From CAWAND01 sp963807065 (GTDB taxonomy: Bacteria; Chloroflexota; Anaerolineae; Anaerolineales; E44-bin32), in assembly GCA_963807065.1 (NCBI GenBank), contig CAWDZQ010000002.1, positions 1 through 64,000 of the forward strand: a DNA stretch of 64,000 nt, in the 5' to 3' direction. A model generated the notes under the pieces. That model was given only the letters and a program-made list of their open reading frames with translations. It was not told where the DNA came from and ran no database searches. The translations under genes and the position numbers were made by a program. Positions 1 through 8,719 of the stretch are shown here, piece by piece. The number at the start of each line of letters is the position of its first letter. Position 1 is the stretch's first letter.

Positions 1-91
1 ATCCAAACATCCTTCAGGTGCGAGGAAAGACAGTTCTTGTTGAAACGCGCCAGCGGGATGGACCAGGTCCTGGGTGCGTTTGTGCGCTGGA

Positions 92-769
92 TCACTCCTG
101 CTTGCCAGTCAGATCCTTATCTTCCATTTCCCATGCGTGATCAAGCGTGTGATAGGCTGTGTGCCGGATTAGATACCTTAGCGGCCATTTTCGAGCCATT
201 TTCCCTTGGGAATGGAACTCCCGAATTGAGCGGCAATAGGCGTCGCGATGAAGGTTCAATCCATCGTCAGTAAGACTTTCATATTCGGGCGGCTGCACGC
301 CGAGCTTCTTCGACCAGTCGAGTTCATTTGCAACGACATGACGAACGATTTGGTCACGATCTCGGCCCCCGCCGCGCGGACCTCGTTGGAGCTCAACCGA
401 CACTCGCGAACGGACCTCGTCGAAATGAGCCCAGCACGCGCGCATCAGTGTAAGGTCACGGGTCATGGCTTCTCCCGACATAGCTTGCTGGTCGAAGCTC
501 GAGAATGCAAAGGAAATGCCCCAATAATCAGTTGAGCCCGTGCCGGTGTACTTCTCGACCACATCGACGACGGATCCAATCGCAAACGTTTCCTCGAGCC
601 CAGCCAGGCGGGCGACCTTTGCATAACGCGGAATGTATGAGGATAGTCGTTCAATTGCAAGCTCCGCGGTCTTTGCGCCGCGTTCGAGACCGGGCCAGTC
701 TGGGGCAACCGCCGCCACCTTCTTACCCTTTGGTCCGATTTCTAGCATCACTCGAAGATGTTCAGCCAC
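92..769 (-). CDS. C21 cassette: DinB-like superfamily protein
   Basis: This 225-residue protein has a C-terminal helix with RHTAYHTLDHAWEMED, which resembles the metal-binding His pattern of DinB/YfiT-type four-helix bundle proteins. The N-terminal part (PDWPGLERG) resembles proteins annotated as DinB-domain proteins. The start is a GTG at 769 with a GGAGG 8 bases upstream on the minus strand. The gene begins about 60 bases from the core box of the neighbouring attC. Its own attC would lie left of the window, so the cassette is incomplete here. The substrate is unknown; many family members are metal-dependent thiol S-transferases. A second DinB-like gene lies just beyond intI (24295-24771) but the two are not close in sequence. 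Confidence 0.7.
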   Translation of the reverse strand: MAEHLRVMLEIGPKGKKVAAVAPDWPGLERGAKTAELAIERLSSYIPRYAKVARLAGLEETFAIGSVVDVVEKYTGTGSTDYWGISFAFSSFDQQAMSGEAMTRDLTLMRACWAHFDEVRSRVSVELQRGPRGGGRDRDQIVRHVVANELDWSKKLGVQPPEYESLTDDGLNLHRDAYCRSIREFHSQGKMARKWPLRYLIRHTAYHTLDHAWEMEDKDLTGKQE

Positions 770-826
770 AGCTCACTCCTCCCACGAGTTGCACCTGCAC
801 TCATACCCAATGGTACCGCAGGTGAC

Positions 827-950
827 GCCTAACGCCCTCGAGCTGATCGGCCGGGGTTGATCAACGACAAGCCTCGCCGACGATGCGAGAATACATCAAC
901 CTGGCCAAACGCGCACCGCATCCCCGGTCCGATCCAGCGAGATGTTAGGC
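827..950 (-). repeat. attC of C20
   Basis: 124 bp; plus-strand ends are GCCTAAC and GTTAGGC. The body is the type A sequence with arms CTCGAGCTGATCGG and GGTCCGATCCAGCGAGATG. It follows the C20 gene and borders C21. Confidence 0.9.
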
Positions 951-1041
951 CTTTCCGCAATTGAAGCCATGTAGTCCTAGTGATCCCCTTTTGGAATTGT
1001 CCTCACACGTGCTCAGTAGCTGCAGATCTAATGAACCTTCC

Positions 1042-1671
1042 TTATCTTGGATCCGAAGCGGAGTCTGATGACAGTTGAGTCTTCGCCCAACCGAGACTCC
1101 GCCAAGTTTGGATCGTTGCTGCAAGATACCAGAGGCCCACAAATGGACCTAGATCGATTGATCCAGCAGACGAAGGTGGCGTGGGGAATGGAAGCAGATT
1201 GAGGATTATCAGGAAACATCCGAGCAAGATACCAGGTACTCCGAAGAACCATCGAAATCGAGGATGCCTTAGCATTGCCCAGCCGAAGAAGATCGTTCCG
1301 ACGCCGATATAGACATCCCAGGCAACATCAAGACCCAGCCAAACAGCTTCGAGTTGGGCGCCAACCGTGGCTCCTGTATTGATGGCCACTTGCTTGACCG
1401 CCAACTGTACAAGCGCCATAGCTGTGAATATGGCGCCTGCAGTGAAGTTTGAGATTGCTCCAATCACCCCTGGGACTGATGCCCGATTCAACGCAATTAT
1501 CTTCATTAATCCAAGACTGCCCACACCAATCGAGAGACCGAGGAAACTGGCAACTACCGTAATCAAAGCAGAAGGTCCGGGAAGGATCAGGAGAGTTGGA
1601 TAAAGAACAGCAGCCAAGATGCCTCCAACAATGCCGGCAGTTATCCATTGGATTTGATATTCCGTGGACAT
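1042..1671 (-). CDS. C20 cassette: multi-pass membrane protein of unknown function
   Basis: About 209 residues with roughly six hydrophobic segments; the first follows a short N-terminus and includes GIVGGILAAVLYPTLL. A loop carries GLDVAWDVYIGVG and the C-terminus is polar. I do not recognise the family. The start at 1671 is chosen because AAGGAGG lies 7 bases upstream; longer readings only translate attC sequence. The stop is about 90 bases before the attC core box. No signal peptide separate from the first membrane segment is seen, so the protein is probably an integral inner-membrane protein. Confidence 0.75.
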   Translation of the reverse strand: MSTEYQIQWITAGIVGGILAAVLYPTLLILPGPSALITVVASFLGLSIGVGSLGLMKIIALNRASVPGVIGAISNFTAGAIFTAMALVQLAVKQVAINTGATVGAQLEAVWLGLDVAWDVYIGVGTIFFGWAMLRHPRFRWFFGVPGILLGCFLIILNLLPFPTPPSSAGSIDLGPFVGLWYLAATIQTWRSLGWAKTQLSSDSASDPR

Positions 1672-1727
1672 TTTTGCGCCTCCTTCCATAATTCCCATTG
1701 TTACATCAATATTCGACATTCGGAAAG

Positions 1728-1851
1728 GCCTAACGCCCTCGAGCTGATCGGCCGGGGCAACGCACAGCCTCGCCCCCGAGCCATCCTGAGCATACAACAA
1801 TCACGCCAAACTCGCCCAGCATCCCCGGTCCGATCCAGCGAGATGTTAGGC
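1728..1851 (-). repeat. attC of C19
   Basis: 124 bp with consensus ends GCCTAAC/GTTAGGC. By eye the body is identical over the full length to the attC at 14249-14372, which serves a different gene. Confidence 0.92.
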
Positions 1852-1922
1852 GGAGACGAACTCGCCCGGCAGGGCTAGATCCCTCCTTGGCGAGGGACGC
1901 AACGCGCCGGATCCGAACCCGT

Positions 1923-2408
1923 CTAACCGCCTTCGGTCAGTCTTCCGACGATCTTTGCTATCCTTCTCTGGCGGGTTTCGACAGCCTTGGCTTCTTCCAC
2001 TTGCCGAACGTACTCCTTCTGCATCGAAGGCGCCGACTTCTCAAATGCTCCAAGCGCCCCCGCCTCGACGAGCGCGGCCCTCAAATCCTTCGGGGGAGTC
2101 ACCGTGCGTGACTCAAGGTCAAGCCTGATGGTTATCTCCAACTTCTCTCCGCCCTCTACCCCAGCAGATTTCCGGTTGGCTGCACTCAGTGGGATCATCG
2201 GCTTTCCATCCATGGCGCCGATTGCGCTGCGGTAGGTATGTTGCTTGACCGTCACCCATATCAGAGGACGCTTGCCTCCTCCGAGACGGTCGAGCACGTC
2301 GCCTGGGACCTCAATTCCAGCTGTGTTCTTGCCTGTGCGCAGAATTCTGGCACGGAATGTCACCGGCTTGGCTTTGGACGTGTCCTTCTTCGATGTTCCC
2401 CTGCTCAT
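1923..2408 (-). CDS. C19 cassette: DUF1905/YdeI-OmdA family protein, copy 1
   Basis: 161 residues. The N-terminal half (about 15-85) matches the DUF1905 fold pattern: FRARIL, GIEVPGDVLDRLGGGKRP, VTVKQHTYRSAI, IPLSAANRK. The C-terminal half (about 105-155) resembles the YdeI/OmpD-associated helix region with KEYVRQVEEAKAVETRQRRI. The function of the family is not firmly known; members are common in accessory genomes. The ATG at 2408 has GGAGG 8 bases upstream. A near-identical copy lies at 15163-15648. The two bodies match from core box to core box with only a few differences, but their attC sites differ. Confidence 0.85.
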   Translation of the reverse strand: MSRGTSKKDTSKAKPVTFRARILRTGKNTAGIEVPGDVLDRLGGGKRPLIWVTVKQHTYRSAIGAMDGKPMIPLSAANRKSAGVEGGEKLEITIRLDLESRTVTPPKDLRAALVEAGALGAFEKSAPSMQKEYVRQVEEAKAVETRQRRIAKIVGRLTEGG

Positions 2409-2500
2409 GCAGATCCTCCAAAACAAGATGATGTTGCGAGGGTGTCTAGCATAGGATTCCTTGCCCGTGGAGGCTCGAAGCCACCGGCTTCGACGGCTCC

Positions 2501-2624
2501 GCCTAACGTCCTCGAGCTGATCGGCCGGGGTTGCTCGCCATCTCTTTTCCCGACCGCCCCGAGCATACACCTTTGCTGCCAAATTCGCCCGCCATCCCCG
2601 GTCCGATCCAGCGAGATGTTAGGC
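2501..2624 (-). repeat. attC of C18
   Basis: 124 bp with consensus ends. The central region differs from type A sites (TTGCTCGCCATCTC and CCTTTGCTGCC segments), with a GACCGCCCCGAG stretch. Confidence 0.9.
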
Positions 2625-2664
2625 TGCAATCTGATGAGAGAAGACTTCCTCGGCGTGTACCGGC

Positions 2665-3360
2665 CTACCAAACGTGAGGCACGAACCTGTACCTTACCTG
2701 CGCAGCATAAGCGTCGTAGCCCGGCAGCCTCTCCCTCAATTCCTTCTCTTCCATCACGGCTCTTCTAGCAAGGAGCGCAATGAAGAGTAGCGCGCATACC
2801 TCGCCATACCACGATCCCAGGACCATTGGGACCGCCAGCGAGAATACCAGGATGCCAGAATACATCGGATGTCGCACCCGGCGATAGGGACCTGACGTGA
2901 TCACAACCTGTGAACGATCGTCTTGAGGGCGGACAACCGCAGATGCGAAGGCATTTTCCCGGAAGGCAATGAAGATCAAATAGAAAGACCAGAGCAGAAG
3001 AAGGGTGCCGAGGGCGTGGAGCAACAACGGTACCGGTGACCAATGAAAACGTGTCGCGTCGAATGACATGAAGGCCAGCCAGAGGAAAGGAAAGACCAGG
3101 AGCACCGCGAAGAGGATCCTGTCCCATCGAGGCTGCTCAGGGCTGAACAGCGTCAAGCGTTCTTGCATCAAACCTGGGCTGTGCCTGTAGAGCCAAGCTG
3201 TGACACCAACATAGAAGCAGCAGAAGAGGGCGAGGAAGATCCATCCAGCCGCCCAGGCTGTGGTGCCGGCCGGGAGGAACAGGGCGAGGCAAAACGCGAT
3301 GAAGAAACCGACGAATTCCAGAACCTGCTTGCCTAGATCGACCTGCACGGGCACCTCCAC
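2665..3360 (-). CDS. C18 cassette: isoprenylcysteine carboxyl methyltransferase-like membrane protein
   Basis: 231 residues with four to five hydrophobic segments and the PEMT/ICMT-type C-terminal motif GPYRRVRHPMYSG, followed by a glutamate-rich helix (MEEKELRERLPGYDAY). This family uses S-adenosylmethionine to methylate small molecules or protein cysteines at the membrane; bacterial substrates are mostly unknown. The reading frame opens with GTG at 3360, 17 bases from the core box. A second GTG at 3348 has GGAGG 5 bases upstream and may be the true start. Length is normal for the bacterial family. Confidence 0.85.
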   Translation of the reverse strand: MEVPVQVDLGKQVLEFVGFFIAFCLALFLPAGTTAWAAGWIFLALFCCFYVGVTAWLYRHSPGLMQERLTLFSPEQPRWDRILFAVLLVFPFLWLAFMSFDATRFHWSPVPLLLHALGTLLLLWSFYLIFIAFRENAFASAVVRPQDDRSQVVITSGPYRRVRHPMYSGILVFSLAVPMVLGSWYGEVCALLFIALLARRAVMEEKELRERLPGYDAYAAQVRYRFVPHVW

Positions 3361-3370
3361 TTTGATTGCC

Positions 3371-3494
3371 GCCTAACGCCCTCGAGCTGATCGGCCGGGG
3401 ACAAGTTCCGCCCTGCCCCGGGCCCGCCCTGAGCATACAACAATCACCCCAAACTCGCCCAGCATCCCCGGTCCGATCCAGCGAGATGTTAGGC
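3371..3494 (-). repeat. attC of C17
   Basis: 124 bp, consensus ends GCCTAAC/GTTAGGC, type A body. Confidence 0.92.
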
Positions 3495-3505
3495 ATCATC
3501 GTTGT

Positions 3506-4042
3506 TCATCCAAGGAGCCATTGCGTGATGGCGCGGATGCCCTCGCGGAACGACCCCGATTGGAGGTCGATTTGGCTGCTCTCGTATGCCACGAAGTACT
3601 GTATGGCCGATGATGCCGAGAGATTTAGCATTTGGTAGCCAGCAGAGCCGTCTGTGCCAATCTCAAGCAAATCAGTCAGGGTCATCCCGTGAAAGGTGAG
3701 TGCGGTCTGGGTAAATCTCCGGGGATCCGGATTGTCTTTTCCTTGGCTCAGCCAAAGTTGTCGGTGCTGGGCCTTGGTGGCCCACTCTTGCCCTGACATT
3801 AGACTACCAAGTGCAAGGTAGATGGGCGCTCCGATACTGGCGACTATTTCCCCTGGGGAAAAAATGCCTCCGCCGTGGGGCCAGGGGCCAAACCCTATTC
3901 TCAAGTAGAAGGATGAGAAGTCCTCAGGCAGCGGTCGACGGATCGAGTCCTCGATCTCAGCCACGTCCTGGGGATTGGCTGGGGTGAAAGCATCCCACAG
4001 CCTCGCCCTCTTTCCTACTTTGAGTTCCTCGATCCAGTCCAT
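3506..4042 (-). CDS. C17 cassette: SMI1/KNR4 (SUKH) family protein
   Basis: 178 residues. The pattern FTPANPQDVAEIEDSIRRPL, LPEDFSSFYLRIGFG and a later F/YLLALGSLMSGQEW-like segment fits the SUKH fold, whose bacterial members are often immunity proteins against polymorphic or contact-dependent toxins. No toxin gene is in the same cassette. The ATG at 4042 lies about 12 bases from the core box and lacks a clear ribosome binding site, so translation may be leaderless or depend on read-through from the upstream cassette. Length fits a single SUKH domain. Confidence 0.75.
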   Translation of the reverse strand: MDWIEELKVGKRARLWDAFTPANPQDVAEIEDSIRRPLPEDFSSFYLRIGFGPWPHGGGIFSPGEIVASIGAPIYLALGSLMSGQEWATKAQHRQLWLSQGKDNPDPRRFTQTALTFHGMTLTDLLEIGTDGSAGYQMLNLSASSAIQYFVAYESSQIDLQSGSFREGIRAITQWLLG

Positions 4043-4053
4043 TACGCGATGAT

Positions 4054-4177
4054 GCCTAACGCCCTCGAGCTGATCGGCCGGGGACACGCTCCACCTTGCC
4101 CCAGCACCATCCTGAGCATACAACAATCACCCCAAACTCGCCCCGCATCCCCGGTCCGATCCAGCGAGATGTTAGGC
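4054..4177 (-). repeat. attC of C16
   Basis: 124 bp, consensus ends, type A body. Confidence 0.92.
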
Positions 4178-4185
4178 AGCCTGCA

Positions 4186-5403
4186 CTAGGGACACGAATC
4201 TCTGCCCTTGAACTCCGCAGGCGTGGTCATTACTGGCCAGAACGTGAGATCGGGGAGCTCTCCAAGGCGCCCCCATGTCGAGAGGTCAGCGTCGAAGAGG
4301 TAGAAATCTGTTCCGATCAGGAATAGGCCGATATGGGTTCCTGCGTATGGTAGAAACCTACCATCGACGTCGTTGGTGGGCAGAGACACGACCAGATGTG
4401 TCACTCCTGTAGCCAAATCCGCCTCATGAATACCTTCCACATCGCTGAGGAGAAAATGCTCGTTGTCCACCCACCAGAGGAAAGCTGCGGTTTCAAGGTC
4501 GAGCGGATGAGAGCTTTGGTCAGGGACTGTTGCGGAGCGAACAGACACCTGCGGAATCCCATCCACAAGATTCTCGACTGCTACGAAAGCACCGCCTGGC
4601 GACCAGACAATTCGTTGAATTCCCTGATCATCGTCGAAGTAGCTTGGGGACGAGAACTGGGTGAGCTGCCTTTTCCCAGAACCATCTACTGCCGAGACAA
4701 AGAGCTGGTGAACGTGGCTTTGATCATAGTCGCTGAATGCGAGCGTCCGACTGTCCGGGGACCACTCCATGACGTAGGCCCCACCCGAAGTCGAAATGGG
4801 ATAGGGGCCCTGGGCCAGATCGATTGAATAGGTGAATAGGTTCTGCGTCTCCAGCCTTAAGTCAATTCCAATTTGGTTGGATGGACGGCCGGACCCCAAC
4901 CAATATCCGATCCATCGTTCGTTTGGGGACAAGAAGATCGTGCCTCCAAAGGCCTCTACACCGTTGCTGGTCAACGACTCAGCATCGAAGACATCTTCGA
5001 TAACGTGACCTTCCAGATCCACCCAGCGGAGGCTCCCGTCAAATGTACCGACAAGCAATCTGCAGCCATCTGATGAGAAGCGATAGGGCGTCCAGTATGA
5101 TTTGGCCAGTATCCACCAGGCGTCCGTAGTGGGATTCCACATGGTGAGGTCGGCCCCAGCATTCTCAAGAAGCACATTTCCGTTTTCGGGGACAGGAAAG
5201 GAAACTCCGCTGGGCAGAACTCGTGGGGTTGGGAGTGGCTCACCAGTGGAGGTGCTGGACGGCAGAGTATCTGGACGCTGAAGCTCTGCGATGGGTGTGG
5301 TTTGGCCGGTCGTCCTCGGTTGTGCCGAGGGCGTCAAGGCAGAGGAACAGCTACAAATGAGCGTGGCAACGGTCACAATTGCTATGACGAAGGTCTTGAT
5401 CAT
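4186..5403 (-). CDS. C16 cassette: secreted beta-propeller lipoprotein (TolB-like)
   Basis: 405 residues. A hydrophobic leader ends in LICSC, a likely lipobox, followed by a Ser/Thr/Pro-rich linker to about residue 65. Beyond it are repeated strand motifs typical of six-bladed propellers, such as WSPDSRTLAFSDYD, LFVSAVDGSGKRQLT and IVWSPGGAFVAVEN. It is therefore probably anchored to the outside of the membrane and binds a ligand or partner; the partner is unknown. Two other cassettes (C8, C1) carry the same architecture with little sequence identity. The stop lies 9 bases from the attC core box. Confidence 0.8.
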   Translation of the reverse strand: MIKTFVIAIVTVATLICSCSSALTPSAQPRTTGQTTPIAELQRPDTLPSSTSTGEPLPTPRVLPSGVSFPVPENGNVLLENAGADLTMWNPTTDAWWILAKSYWTPYRFSSDGCRLLVGTFDGSLRWVDLEGHVIEDVFDAESLTSNGVEAFGGTIFLSPNERWIGYWLGSGRPSNQIGIDLRLETQNLFTYSIDLAQGPYPISTSGGAYVMEWSPDSRTLAFSDYDQSHVHQLFVSAVDGSGKRQLTQFSSPSYFDDDQGIQRIVWSPGGAFVAVENLVDGIPQVSVRSATVPDQSSHPLDLETAAFLWWVDNEHFLLSDVEGIHEADLATGVTHLVVSLPTNDVDGRFLPYAGTHIGLFLIGTDFYLFDADLSTWGRLGELPDLTFWPVMTTPAEFKGRDSCP

Positions 5404-5445
5404 TTGTTCTGCCGTTGATGGGCTCCGGCTGGCATCCTGCAGGCT

Positions 5446-5569
5446 GCCTAACGCCCTCGAGCTGATCGGCCTGGGTCACGAACCTTCAAGCCTCGCAGCC
5501 GATTCGAGAATACAACATCCACGCCAAACGCGCACTGCATCCCCGGTCCGATCCAGCGAGATGTTAGCC
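5446..5569 (-). repeat. attC of C15, variant core
   Basis: 124 bp. The left box is consensus; the right box is GTTAGCC, so the minus-strand box is GGCTAAC. The body is almost the same as the attC at 6020-6143 (CCTGGGTCACGAACC segment). Confidence 0.88.
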
Positions 5570-6019
5570 GGCCGATGCGCTACCCCATCCCTTTCGCGCC
5601 GTCAGAGCTTGAAGCACCCAGATCCTTGCCGCCACCTGCTCATTGCCATTGATTGTGAAGTTCTTCACAAGCAGGCTGGTGCCGGGCTGGATTCCGGCAA
5701 TGCGATGCTGGCCCGGGCACTGAGCCCACTCATTGCGTGCGATTATCGGCCTTGACCAGCGGTCTCAAGCTCCTGGCGGGCTCATCCGCCTGACGGCTGC
5801 TGGCCAACCTTCAACTCTCGAGCGAGACCCCGGCAGCTCCCCTTCAAGGAATAAGCTCCGGATATCCCGAGCAGAACGAACAACAAACGCCAACAAGCCT
5901 GCTATGCCTGCGGGCGAAGCGACTCTCTGACCTGCCCGACCTGGCACCATGATCGTGCTGGAAAACCTCCGTCTAAGTCTGTCAAACTGCATTCCAAGGA
6001 GCCAGACGGTCCCTCGGCC
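5570..6019 (-). other. C15: cassette-sized stretch without a convincing gene
   Basis: About 450 bases between two almost identical attC sites. On the minus strand an open frame without a start codon ends at a TAA inside the GGCTAAC core box (a segment reads LLVKNFTINGNEQVAARIW), and a 75-codon frame lies at 5765-5992. Neither has a good start and neither resembles a known family. The stretch may be a decayed gene, a promoter-only cassette, or the result of a fused cassette. Confidence 0.5.
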
Positions 6020-6143
6020 GAAGAACGCCCTCGAGCTGATCGGCCTGGGTCACGAACCTTCAAGCCTCGCAGCCGATTCGAGAATACAACATCCACGCCA
6101 AACGCGCACTGCATCCCAGGTCCGATCCAGCGAGATGTTGTGT
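6020..6143 (-). repeat. attC of C14, degenerate cores
   Basis: The body is like the attC at 5446-5569, but the ends are GAAGAAC and GTTGTGT. The right box is nearly complementary to the box at the other end of C14 (ACATAAC at 7226-7232), so C14 is a true cassette. The left box matches its partner poorly, so excision across it may be impaired. Confidence 0.8.
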
Positions 6144-6193
6144 TGCGCAGCTGTTCGTACAGCCCACCTAGTTCCAGGATTAGAATTCTTCTC

Positions 6194-6988
6194 TCACGCC
6201 GTCGAGTACATGGACTCGTGTGTTCTTTCCCTTGTGAGGAAAAGAGCAATCTCCACAATCGCAATCGCGATGATCAAGAGAATTGCTGAGAGCTGGGTCC
6301 CCCCACCAATGATCGGGAGATCGACCAGCCCATGAATGAGTCCCACAAGCAGGATGTTCCGTGTGCGAATGTAGAGGTGCGCAAAGGCAATGCCCTCAAC
6401 CAGGACTATCAGTAGGCTCAACAACAACTGTCCGATGCCAATCTCCCCAGACAACAGCCAAACGGTGCGGATTGGCAGGTGCCACAGAGAGAAGAAGACG
6501 CTGCTAAGCAAGATGGCAACGGCCGTTCGCCGGCGAGCACTCCCCGCGGTGAAGAACCGCTGCATTGCGGGGAGCAAATATCCTCGGAATAGGATCTCCT
6601 CGCCGGTGCCGACAGCGAACCATGTCATAAAGACGCGAAGGAGAATCGTGCCAAGCGCTGTCCCTGCAATCGCACGCAGCTCGCTCGCCAGATTGATGAC
6701 GCCTAGCAGTTGGAGGAAACCCACATACAAGAGCCAGCTAGCCACTGCCAGGCCAACGGCTTTCAGAGCCAGCCGCGAGCCAATCGGGAGCGAGATCTCA
6801 GTGCTTTTCAACCCCCAGACAGCGATACCGTACAGCACTAGGTACAGGCCGAGTTGCATGAAGTAGGCGGCCAGGCCACCTATCTGAAGCACTTGTATCA
6901 CGATGAAGTACGGGATCGGGAGGATGAAAGAGACCACCATGATTGCGATCAAGATGGACTTTCCACGATTGTCAGCCTGCGAATTCAC
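6194..6988 (-). CDS. C14 cassette: CPBP-family intramembrane metalloprotease
   Basis: 264 residues with about seven to eight membrane segments. The conserved motifs are present: EEILFRGYLLP (E130, E131, R135), FSLWHLP (H170) and GLIHGLVD (H219). They form the metal-binding site of the CPBP (Abi, CAAX protease and bacteriocin-processing) family. Bacterial members handle bacteriocin immunity, peptide processing or unknown roles in the membrane. The start is GTG at 6988 with AGGAGA a few bases upstream; an ATG overlapping it is out of frame. About 240 bases precede the gene within the cassette and I see no second gene there. Confidence 0.9.
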   Translation of the reverse strand: MNSQADNRGKSILIAIMVVSFILPIPYFIVIQVLQIGGLAAYFMQLGLYLVLYGIAVWGLKSTEISLPIGSRLALKAVGLAVASWLLYVGFLQLLGVINLASELRAIAGTALGTILLRVFMTWFAVGTGEEILFRGYLLPAMQRFFTAGSARRRTAVAILLSSVFFSLWHLPIRTVWLLSGEIGIGQLLLSLLIVLVEGIAFAHLYIRTRNILLVGLIHGLVDLPIIGGGTQLSAILLIIAIAIVEIALFLTRERTHESMYSTA

Positions 6989-7225
6989 ATCTTTCTCCTA
7001 TCTATCCACTTCGCCATTGAGAATTAAGCCCCGAACGTGGGTGTACCCAGACGGCGGTCAACGAGCTCCTTGCCGCGCGCGATCACGCCCTAGGCCTTGC
7101 TCTTGCCATAAAGTCTTCGTCGTGACAAGGGAAGACATGAAGACGGCTCGATTCGGAGGCACTATAGATCTTGGATCTGAGAAGAAACAGTGACGATTCT
7201 CACATCACGCGTAAGACGAAGTGCA

Positions 7226-7349
7226 ACATAACGCCCTCGAGCTGATCGGCCGGGGCAACGAACCAGCCTGCCCCGAGCCCGTCCTGAGCAAACAACAACC
7301 ACGCCAATCTCGCCCAGCATCCCCGGTCCGATCCAGCGAGATGCTAGGC
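7226..7349 (-). repeat. attC of C13, degenerate cores
   Basis: 124 bp with ends ACATAAC and GCTAGGC; type A body. The right box differs by one base from the complement of its partner GCCTAAC at 9187-9193. An IS481-family element separates this site from its gene. Confidence 0.85.
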
Positions 7350-7365
7350 CGCCTACAGGTACTGT

Positions 7366-8696
7366 CCGAGGACATGGGTAACACTTTGTTCTAAGGACAT
7401 CGGTTACACTCGCTCCGGCCGATCGACCTGCTTTCGGCTCACGCCCACCTTCGACACAATATCCTGCATTCGCCCCTCCCGCAAATCATAGCGCCCAATC
7501 TGGTAGAAGCAGAAGTACACATCAAACACGCCGTCTCCCACCTCCTCCAGTCCCACAAAGTCCTCCTGCAGCGTGTTGCTCACAAAGATCTGCTTCCTCA
7601 GCACCCGGATCGTCCCTGACCGGCTCATCCTCCGCACCAGGTAGTGCCCGGGGTACTCGTAGGTCTCGATCTTCTGGGGCATGGGCCGGCTGGATGGGCG
7701 GTACACCTCCGACGGGCTCTTCATCCCCAGCGCTTCATGTGGACGCACCTGGTTGAACTCCTGAAGGAAGGCATCCAGCTTTTTCTGTTGGCCCTTGAAG
7801 CTGCTGGCTGGTGGGATCGTTGCCTCCTCTTTCAACGTCTTGTGCATTCGCTCGTGCACACCGTTTTGCTGGGGCTTCCCAGGCTCGATCAGCTCCGGGT
7901 AGATCCCGAGCCGAATGAACCACACTGAGAGCTGGGACAGCCGGGCCAAAGCATTCGAGGCGAACGGCACCCCGTTGTCGGTCCGGATCCGGTTCGGCAG
8001 CCCGTAGATCTCGAAAAGACGCCTGAAATGTGCCTGGCTGCGCTCCAGCGAGATCGCCGGATGCGCATCGCACCCCAGCAGATACCGGCTCGCCAGGTCG
8101 CTCACCGTCAGCGGGAAGCAGTACTTCCCGTTCTTCAGCCTGAACTGCCCCTTGTAGTCCGCCGCCCAGATGTCGTTCGGCCCTGCAGGCCGGGTCTTCG
8201 GACAGCCGGGATGGGCTCGCCGGTGTCGCCGCCTGGGCTTGGCCAGCCCCGCTTCCGACAGGATCTTGGCCACCGTCGATGCTGCCGGCAGGCGCCTCTT
8301 TGGGTCGCGCCGCGCCATCAACGCCAGAAGCTTCTTCGGCCCCCAGCGAGGATGCGCCTTCCGCAGGTCCACCACCTCGCTGACGATGGCACCTGGCGTC
8401 TGCCATGGGCAGCTCTCCGGTCGGCGCGACTGCTCCTCGAGCCCTGCCAGGCCCCGCTCCCGGTACCGGTTGATCCACTTATGGGCTGTCTTGCGGGAGA
8501 TGCTGAACCGCTCGGCCAGCTCCGTCACGGAGTAGTAGTTCAGCAGGTGGTCTTCGATGAATCGCTGCTTCTGCTCGCTCACGGTAACACCTTCCCAGGG
8601 CATCGGCTCCACCTCCTCTCTCGAGAAAGTGTTACCTTTGTCCTTAGAATTTGTGTTACCGATGTCCTTAGAAGATTCTGTTACCTATGTCCCCGG
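7366..8696 (-). mobile_element. IS481-family insertion sequence
   Basis: Imperfect inverted ends of about 44 bp surround the transposase gene. The left end starts CCGAGGACATGGGTAACA near 7366 and the right end, read on the minus strand, starts CCGGGGACATAGGTAACA near 8696. Both then share TTCTAAGGACATCGG. The exact tips could lie a few bases further out. I see no clear target duplication. The element lies between the C13 gene and its attC, inside the cassette. Confidence 0.85.
7404..8612 (-). CDS. IS481-family DDE transposase
   Basis: 402 residues. An N-terminal helix-turn-helix (about 20-60; SVTELAERFSISRKTAHKW) is followed by an rve-type integrase core with PNDIWAADYKGQF (first D), RIRTDNGVPF (second D) and PGKPQQNGVHERMHKTLKEE (E). 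It should cut and join the element's ends. The C-terminal extension includes LVRRMSRSGTIRVLRKQIF. Full length and uninterrupted, so the element may be active. A nearer start (MPWEGVTV) is possible. Confidence 0.92.
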   Translation of the reverse strand: MEPMPWEGVTVSEQKQRFIEDHLLNYYSVTELAERFSISRKTAHKWINRYRERGLAGLEEQSRRPESCPWQTPGAIVSEVVDLRKAHPRWGPKKLLALMARRDPKRRLPAASTVAKILSEAGLAKPRRRHRRAHPGCPKTRPAGPNDIWAADYKGQFRLKNGKYCFPLTVSDLASRYLLGCDAHPAISLERSQAHFRRLFEIYGLPNRIRTDNGVPFASNALARLSQLSVWFIRLGIYPELIEPGKPQQNGVHERMHKTLKEEATIPPASSFKGQQKKLDAFLQEFNQVRPHEALGMKSPSEVYRPSSRPMPQKIETYEYPGHYLVRRMSRSGTIRVLRKQIFVSNTLQEDFVGLEEVGDGVFDVYFCFYQIGRYDLREGRMQDIVSKVGVSRKQVDRPERV

Positions 8697-8719
8697 CTCG
8701 TTCATAGCACAGCCTCCAA

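Noticed and set aside
1..91. End of another attC at the left edge
   Set aside because: No core box or arm motif is visible in the first 91 bases, so the attC of C21 cannot be confirmed.
2470..2500. GAAGCC-ACC-GGCTTC hairpin near C19 as another palindromic insertion
   Set aside because: It is present in both copies of the DUF1905 cassette at the same place, with no uninterrupted version to compare.
7735..8478. A 247-codon frame on the minus strand overlapping the IS481 transposase
   Set aside because: It is a GC-rich shadow of the transposase in another frame without family similarity.
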